DNA from: Acestrorhynchus altus
Lineage: Eukaryota; Chordata; Actinopteri; Characiformes; Acestrorhynchidae
Direction: 5' to 3'
Assembly: GCA_034509495.1 (NCBI GenBank)
Contig: CM067508.1
Coordinates: 36,414,523-36,478,522 of the forward strand
DNA: 64,000 bases
The position numbers and the translations under genes are program-made. Positions within the stretch are counted from its first letter, which is position 1. Every line of letters begins with the position of its first letter. Below the pieces are notes generated by a model, which was not told where the DNA came from, did no database searches, and worked only from the letters and a program-made list of their open reading frames with translations. Below are positions 57,126-64,000 of the stretch, piece after piece.

Positions 57126-59520
57126 ATTGTTCATGATCTTTATCTTAATTCCCAATAGCAGTGCAATCCCACACTTCCTTCCTGCACCTAGTGAGAATAT
57201 TTAACCTACACATGTCTAGAGACCGAACTCCAGTGGATTTCTTTTAAAAGACACAAGTAGCATTGAGATATCCACTAATCAATCACCCCCTCACACAGCA
57301 GTTGGTGACAGTCACCCTGCAGCTCAGTACTACAGGCATCATCAGAAAGCCCATGTTTCCAGCGATGTCTCTCTTCCTCTCGCCATTATTAAGAGAACGC
57401 CTTTGGCCTCGGATGTAGTGGCATTTTTCTTGGGAGATTTCAGCCTTACTGGGGCTTTCCCTGTTATTGATGGAGGGCTACCTCAAATCCACTGAATGTA
57501 ATACACCGCCATCCAGGGTGACCAATAAAGCAGAGGGGGGCTCGACACAGCTTGATTTATCGAAAGTAGGTACCAAGCCTGCCAAATTACTTTTTTCCCC
57601 CCATTGCCGTTTGTTTTCTCTTAGCAGGATATAAAACAAGGTGGTGGAAGATAGAATAAAAGCAATCTATAGGAAATACAGGGGTTGGGCAAACACAGGA
57701 GATAAGGGGGCAAATCATACTGTGCTCCTCCTAACTTGGGACCTTTTAAAATGTGATCCTTAAGTAATTGGAGAGAGGTATATTTTTTAGTGTTGCTGTT
57801 GGCTTAGAGACATCTATTGTGAATAAAATGGAGATGTGGTTTTGGATTTGCCAAAAATTATAAAAGAATAGCAGTGGTAGTAATAGTTCCTCACCAACCT
57901 GATTTTTATAGGTTAATTAAAAAAATTCCATCACACACTACACAACTTCAGCTGCTGAAATGAACCAAACATGCACACTTCATGTTACCCAGAGGATTGA
58001 GATTAACATTTGTTAAAATGTGAAATGTGTTAAAATTGGGGATGGGATATAAACAGTATATATTTATAGGTTATCCTTCATACAAGGCAGGTGTTTGCTC
58101 AGGCTATTAGGGACTTTGTTCAAATCAGGGGCAGGGGTAGGGGTGTTTGTTTTCATTTGTTTGGTTCAAATTTTGAGAGGGTCCCTCTGCAATCAGTTTC
58201 ACTTTCAGATCATAATCAGATAATTTGGTGCAACTGAACTGGTATGGGGTTATTTTACATACATCAAGAAAACTCTCGTCAAGGTGGGTAACCAGTTTAG
58301 CTTTTGTCCAGTATGAGGTATGTTTTTGATTGAGTTTCATTGGTTTAGCTCACTTGTGAACAGAATCAACCTCACCAAGCTAGCTACTGTTTTTATGACC
58401 AAGTTTGTCCATGATGGTCAGTGAGCATGAAGAGAAAAACTAAGGTGGTCAACCAGTCAGTACAACCAACTACAGCATGACCAACATCAAATGCAATGAA
58501 CACTATATTTGTCAAGGGATGGTTAACCATAAAGGGATATTATTTCTTGTGGACCAGCCTCTCTTTCACCTTGACCGTCAAAAAGCAGTTTATACCATCT
58601 GAAACCAGCTACCACCAAAAGTTGGTCCTGAGCTGTAGTTTCCAGCAAGCTTTGATTCATAGCATTTTTCACTTTTGCTAGACAAGGGAAAATAATATTT
58701 TTTGCTATGGAACATACTTTCAGGGACCACCGAAAACTCTTCTCTTAGTTGTAGCTTGCCTGAGTAGTGGGAAACTCATTGACTAGTCTCCAAAAGACTG
58801 ATAGACAGTGCTTGGGTCCTGCAGATTGCCATTTGTAGATATACAGTATATTACTCTTATGATTACCTTTTAAAAGTTGCTTCTACAATAGTGGGAAGTA
58901 TCAGCAAACCCAGTACATCACTTGTCCATCTTCTGAAAGATGTGTAGTTCTGGACAGATCTTTAAAAACATGGACAATTTAAGTTGACTGCTAGGAGTGT
59001 GCTAATTTAGCTGAACAGCCTTCAATGACTTTTCTTCCCAGTTGGAGTTATGGACACCTAAATTACTCCCCAATGTGGAATTCCTTAATTAGCACATTAA
59101 AACAGCCACTAATTGGACTTTTAATGCTGGCACATTTATCATTTACAGATATGCCTATTGTAGAGGGATGAGAATAACTTATCGGGTATAAGTAGTCTCT
59201 CTTGACTCTTGCCTGGCACTTACTGGCTAGTGTGCTTGAGAGCTTCTGATTAGATGGCACATGCTGAGCATTGATGGGCTGCTAAATATGGTCTGGCAGA
59301 AGTGTTCACCCTTACTGAAAAGATTTAACAGTCACTTGAGACATGAGATTCATTAGCCAAAACAGTAGCTCTGTATCTACTAATGAATAAAAGCTTATAG
59401 CATGATTAGCATAATTAGCACTGACCTGAATTTACCATTACTGACGTCATTTACTTGTTGTTAGCCATGGGGTCAAAATGTTGCTCACCCTCTACTACAG
59501 TCAGCACAGGCAGAACAACT
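57126..59520. other. Unique sequence, no gene seen
   Basis: No domain-bearing frame. The part 57290-57530 is GC-richer and repeat-free, a weak candidate for conserved non-coding DNA. Confidence 0.45.
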
Positions 59521-60101
59521 ATTGGAATACACTGCAATACACTCCTGTAATACATTTCTCTAACACATTACTGTAATGCACTACTGTAATACACTATCGC
59601 AATACACCATGCAATACTGTAATACACATAATACACTCCCATAATACACAAATGTTGTAGAAGATTGTAAAAGACTACCATAATACACTTCTGTAACACA
59701 CTATTGTAATAAACTACCGTAATATATAACAGTCATTCAGTACCATAAAATACACTACCTGAATACACTACTGAAATACTCTGCCATAAAACACTACTGC
59801 AAAATACTCCCAAAATACATGACTGTAATACACTACTGTAAAAAACTACCATAATACACTATTGTAATAAACTACTGTAACACAATACCATAACACTAAT
59901 GCAGCACCATAATATAATACTGTAATACAGTACTGTAATACACCACCAAAATACACTGTATGAAGCACACTGTATGAAGCAACTGTAAAATGCTATTGTA
60001 ACACTACTGTAATACACTATTGTAAATAACTACTGTAAAATATCATAACACACTACCATAACACACTGCCATAATACACTACCATAATACACTTCTGTAA
60101 T
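59521..60101. repeat. 13-bp satellite array (TACTGTAATACAC type)
   Basis: Units TACTGTAATACAC, TACCATAATACAC and TATTGTAATAAAC run head to tail, with longer indels near the middle. The array resumes at 63971 on the other side of a LINE. Confidence 0.9.
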
Positions 60102-60319
60102 TATTGTTTTTCATTGCCGTCAAATTGATTCTGACTCCTGGGGACCATATGGATAGGGTTCCTCTAGAATTTCTTATTATCTGTTTGGGTGTGCAGGCAT
60201 CTGAATGCATGGTTCATTATTCCTTAAATTGTATCCTTCCATCTTGATGCTGGTTGCCCTCTTCCTCTTTTACCTTCACCTTTTCCGAACATGATGATCT
60301 TCTCAAGTGAATCCATTTT

Positions 60320-61905
60320 CTCAAAATGTGTCCAAAGTTAGAGAAGCTTTATTTGGTCCAGGATCCATTTGTTTGACAGAGGTAAGAGCAACTGGGCTCC
60401 AGTCATTTAAGCAAGTGATGCTGGCTGTTTTCAGAACAGATATGATGATGGCCAGTTTGAAGCATGGTGGCATGACTGAGAGGAAGAGAGTGGTGTTAAA
60501 AATGTCTGCATGGTAACTGCACATGCTTTAATCACATGCCCCAGAATGCCATCTGGAGCAGTTGTTTTGCGGGTTTTGACATGCTTGAAGGCAGTTAGAC
60601 AAGGAGAGTGGGCTGGATTCAGTGTTGGACATGTCTCTCTCCATGGGCTCACTGTGATTTGCTTTGAAACAAGCTTGTCTGTAAGCTCATAGCTTATCGT
60701 TGCACTGGTGCTGCTCAGGCAGTTATAGTTCCCTTTAAAGTCCATGACTGCTTTTAACCCCTGCCACATGCTTTTTACACAGGTGGTGTTAATCTGTGCT
60801 TCCTTTTTGTCTTTGTACTCACATTTTTTTGCTTTTATGGTGTTATGGAGAGCATAGCTGGCTTTTGTACACTCCTCCATGTTGCCATACTTAAAAGCAG
60901 TGGTATATGCATCCAGACATGCATCAAGACAAACTGTCTTTGTGGGCACAACATCCCTTATGCACTAGCTGATGAACTCATCAGAATAGTGAATGAATCA
61001 GCATACTCATCGATGCTGTTAGATGAATCACAGAACATCTTGCAGTCCAGGTGATCAAAACAGCACAGCACAGACTGTGAATGCTCTGACCAGTGGTGAA
61101 CATCCTTGATGGTAGATAGATCCCATTTCAAATTCAGCCTATAGATGGGAAGAAGCAGGATGGAGGAGTGATCTGATTTGCTGAATGGAGGTTGGGGAGG
61201 TTTTTGTACATTTAATGGAAGATGTGATGTGTTGGAAGTACTTCAGTCCCTGATGATAACGAACACAGCCTACAGGCATGCAGTTTTCAGTTTACTGATT
61301 GCCTTGTACAGTTTCTTGAGTTCCAGATCTGTGTCAGCCTGAGGGTTTATATACACAGTGGCATCTACGAAGCCAGACTGGTCTGCATGAGATAAGACAT
61401 TCCAGGTCCGGGGAACAGAAGGGCTCAAAGAGTACATTCCTCCAATCACACCAGGCTTGAAAAAACATATATCTCCTCCTTTACTCTTCCTAGTAAATTT
61501 TTTTTTTTTCTGTGTGATGAGAGAACCCAGTAGGCTTGATAGCTTGGTCAGGGATCTCCGCCGACATTCATGACTGAAGCAGATAATACATCCCTCCCTT
61601 GTCACTCATTAGAAAGAGATATGTGCCAGAGGTTCACTCACTTTGTTGTCCAGGGACTGTAAATTAGCTAGTAGTATGCTGGATAGAGGTGTGCAGTGAG
61701 TTTACTGTCTCAGCCTGACCAGAACAGCATCTCCAGTGGGTGCATGGCAAGGTAGCCCACATAAATGGAGCTCCATTGGTGTTTACAAACAAAGGATCAG
61801 CATTGTAAGAAGTCCAGTTTGCAGTGAGTAACCATCAGTCTGACTTCTAGAAGTGGTTGAGGGTGCTGACAACATTCAGTGAAAAACAGACAATTAACAA
61901 AAAAA
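60320..61905 (-). pseudogene. Rex1/CR1-type LINE fragment nested in the RTE element
   Basis: On the - strand: SILLANLQSLDNK-like near 61660, DATVYINPQADTDLELKKLY (endonuclease, 61270-61605), then YGNMEECTKASYALHNTIKA, SMWQGLKAVMDFKGN, RKTTAPDGILGHVIKACAV (60431-60949) and CLNDWSPVALTSV-like near 60370-60410. It lacks a typical 3' end, so its right boundary with the RTE 3' end (about 60310-60400) is not resolved. Subfamily differs from the copy at 52-55 kb. Confidence 0.75.
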
Positions 61906-61918
61906 AAAACAACAAAAA

Positions 61919-63600
61919 CTAAAAGGAGCTCACGACATGGCAGACATGCTTGTTGCCATCTCTGCCTTTCTTGAATCCTGCCTGCACATCAGGCTGTTTC
62001 CTTTCAATGTAAGGCTCTAATCTACATTGGTTGATCTTCAGCATTATTTTACTGGTGTGTGGAAGTTGGCACATTGTTTCTTGTCTCCTTTCTTCTTTGA
62101 TATTGGGATGTAGACTGACCTCTTCCAATCTGCAGGCCACTGAGCTGTTTTCCATATTTGTTGGCATAATTTAGGTCAGTATTTTAACTGAATCATCCCC
62201 TGAATCCTGAATCTCAATTGATATGTTGTCAAGTCCTGTAACTTTCTTTTTTTCCAATGATCTCTTGTCTGATTTCATCTTCTAGAACTAAAGTTTCTTC
62301 TATGTAACCAACATTGACAAAATTGTCTTGCCAACTTACACCTTTTTTGTACAGGTCATCTGTGTATTCCAACTTTCTTTGACCTGTATGTAATTTGTTT
62401 CATTTGTCCCTTTGCATATCTTAAGGTTCCAAACTCATGGCGGAAATTAATTTCTGATCTCCTGTGTCCTCTGATAAACAATCCTTGTTTTACCACATTT
62501 CTTCCCATTTCTTTCCCATCTTTTTGCAGATGTTGTTGTAGTATTTGTGCTTGTCCTTCCTCACAGCCCTTTGGAACTCCCAATTTTGTTCTCTTAAATG
62601 ATTTTGTTTTCTTGATTTTTGAATCTCTTCTCTTTGTTGCAATATTCACTGTATCAACAGACATCCACTTTGATTCTTCCCAGGTATTTCATCTGATTCT
62701 TTTTTGTGTTCCATCCAAAGTTCCTCTGGTTCTCTGTCAATAATGTACAGCATTTGAATATTGATTCAAACATTAAATCCTGATGTTTCTTTGAAGGGAG
62801 ATGGTATGTGCTCCAGGTCCTATTTTGGGAGTTTGATGTTTTTTTTTTTTTCCTCAGCTTCACTTGGACCTTGCACATCTGCAGGCCATGTCTTTGCAAT
62901 TAAAATGGAGCTATTCTATCTCTTGTTGCAATGTAGTCAATTTGGTTCATGTGAACTCCATTTGTAATGTCCAAACTTTGTGTACAAATTTTGGTTGCTT
63001 GAAAAATGTGTGATGAAGAAATCATTATAGTTACAGAACTTGATCAGCCATTACCTTGCTTCATTCCTGTTTCCAAGTCCATGTTTACCATCTTCTCAGT
63101 TTCAATTTTCGCATTCCAGTCTCCGATCACCAGCAGTATGTACTGTTTGCTATTGTTGTAAATTACAGCCTGAACTTCAACTAATACTTTTCAATTTCTT
63201 CTTCATGAATGTCTTTTGTTGGGGCATAAACCTGCATGACTATAATGTTGAACAGTTTGGCATGAAATCAGATTGACATCAGTTGATCATTTACAGCATT
63301 GTATCCTATAACAGGCTTGTTGTTGGCATCCTTGTTGATGATGAAAGCCACTCTATTTTATCTTTGCTATTTGTGATTCGAGTCATATATGGTGTGTTCC
63401 CCTGACTGATCATTTCCTAATCCATTCCATTTTAGCTTGCTGATCCCAATGATGCTGAGGTGTTGATGATCCATTTTCATCTTCACTATTTCCAGTTTAC
63501 CATGATTTATGCTTTGTACATTCCAGGTTCTGATCGTAATTGTTTTTACAGCTTTGAATTCTTAACTAGATTTTTTGAAGGGCTTTGATCTAGCCATGTC
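61919..63600 (-). pseudogene. RTE-type endonuclease and partial reverse transcriptase
   Basis: TWNVQSINHGKLEIV, HQHLSIIGISKLKWNG, VIVMQVYAPTKD-like (about 63215-63260), VIGDWNAKIE (about 63100-63125), NQIDYIA-like (about 62925-62945), VDTVNIATKRRDSK (62630-62664), then TSKIMLKINQCRLEPYIE and QPDVQAGFKKGRDGNK (61919-62167). The order matches RTE endonuclease then reverse transcriptase. Many stops and frame changes. Strongly similar in wording to BovB-type proteins, but I could not run an alignment. Confidence 0.75.
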
Positions 63601-63970
63601 ATACACATAAGCTGTACTCTGAAAAACCCTCAGCTCCTCCTCAGTAGCTTCTTGAGTGCCATCTAACCTGAGGTTCCCATTTTGTAAATCATTGTGTTGT
63701 GTCTATCCATGTGGTTTACTTGGTAAAAGTACAGAAGTGGTTTATCAGTGCCTTCTTCTGCAAAGTTTAATTGATGCCTTTGCAGATGTCACCTTTGTGA
63801 ACATCCACTGATGATGTTGTCCTATATTGCTGCTGGCAAATATAGGTAGTAGGTTTAGACTGACACCTCTGCTAAGACCTTTCTGCCATGGGAGACCCTG
63901 AATGACCCTATCTGCTTCTTTAATGCACACAAACCTCCTTGCCTCAACAAAGCACCATATCATGAGAAGG

Positions 63971-64000
63971 ACTACTGTAATACACTATCGTAATAAACAA
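63971..64000. repeat. 13-bp satellite resumes at the window end
   Basis: ACTACTGTAATACACTATCG has the same unit as the array ending at 60101. Confidence 0.85.

Larger units (their letters stand above)
60102..63970 (-). mobile_element. RTE-type LINE (BovB-like motifs) inserted in the 13-bp satellite
   Basis: On the - strand: a 5' region from 63970, an endonuclease starting RTWNVQSINHGKLEIV (about 63540), a linker, a partial reverse transcriptase (to about 61919), then a Rex1-like segment, then a 3' end at 60310-60102 coding EDHHVRK, GKGEGKRGRGQPASRWKDTI-like residues and SQNQFDG. The same satellite flanks both ends, so the LINE was inserted into it. The central reverse transcriptase with its YADD motif is missing. 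Confidence 0.75.

Noticed and set aside
1..64000. Endogenous retrovirus or other viral genes
   Set aside because: No long terminal repeats and no gag, protease, integrase or envelope motifs were seen; all reverse transcriptases are of LINE type.

Overview
This window looks like a piece of a teleost fish nuclear genome. The evidence is spliced vertebrate genes with GT-AG introns, long dinucleotide microsatellites, and many fish-type transposons (Tc1, hAT, Rex1/CR1, L2, L1, Tx1 and RTE types). There is no bacterial or viral gene organisation. I cannot name the species. Three runs of exactly 500 N (10373-10872, 30841-31340, 48501-49000) are assembly gaps of nominal size, so the order and orientation of the four pieces is a scaffolding claim.

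Piece 1 (1-10372) opens with a decayed Tc1 transposon, a second Tc1 remnant and a 1.75 kb array of an 11-bp satellite. It then carries the first five coding exons (219 complete codons) of tmem26, a multipass membrane protein gene on the + strand. The last large exon is not visible anywhere in the window.

Piece 2 (10873-30840) is dominated by LINEs stacked in one another: L1, Tx1-like, Rex1-like and L2. It also holds two immunoglobulin-domain exons on the - strand, probably from an Fc-receptor-like gene. The first 3,927 bp (10873-14799) and the last 3,927 bp (26914-30840) are the same sequence at an offset of 16,041 bp. Each copy is cut by an N gap, which points to an assembly artefact or a tandem 16-kb unit. 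This whole piece is scaffolded inside the tmem26 gene.

Piece 3 (31341-48500) has no gene I can recognise. It holds an old repeat family with an internal 52-bp minisatellite (present in both orientations), tRNA-headed SINE-like copies, a MITE with terminal inverted repeats, and unique GC-richer blocks that could be conserved non-coding elements.

Piece 4 (49001-64000) contains further Tc1 remnants, a long but broken Rex1/CR1-type LINE (about 51.9-55.1 kb), and an RTE-type LINE (60.1-63.97 kb). The RTE element sits inside a 13-bp satellite array and contains a Rex1-like fragment.

The only plausible host genes are tmem26, the Ig-domain exons, and one weak exon candidate near 6.1 kb. Nearly all other coding signal is transposon pseudogene. 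I found no clear new biological system. The most unusual items are the contig-end duplication, the stacked LINE nest with its target-site duplications, complementary TG/CA tracts that flank tmem26 exon 2, a 45-bp hAT micro-MITE, and the composite minisatellite repeat.
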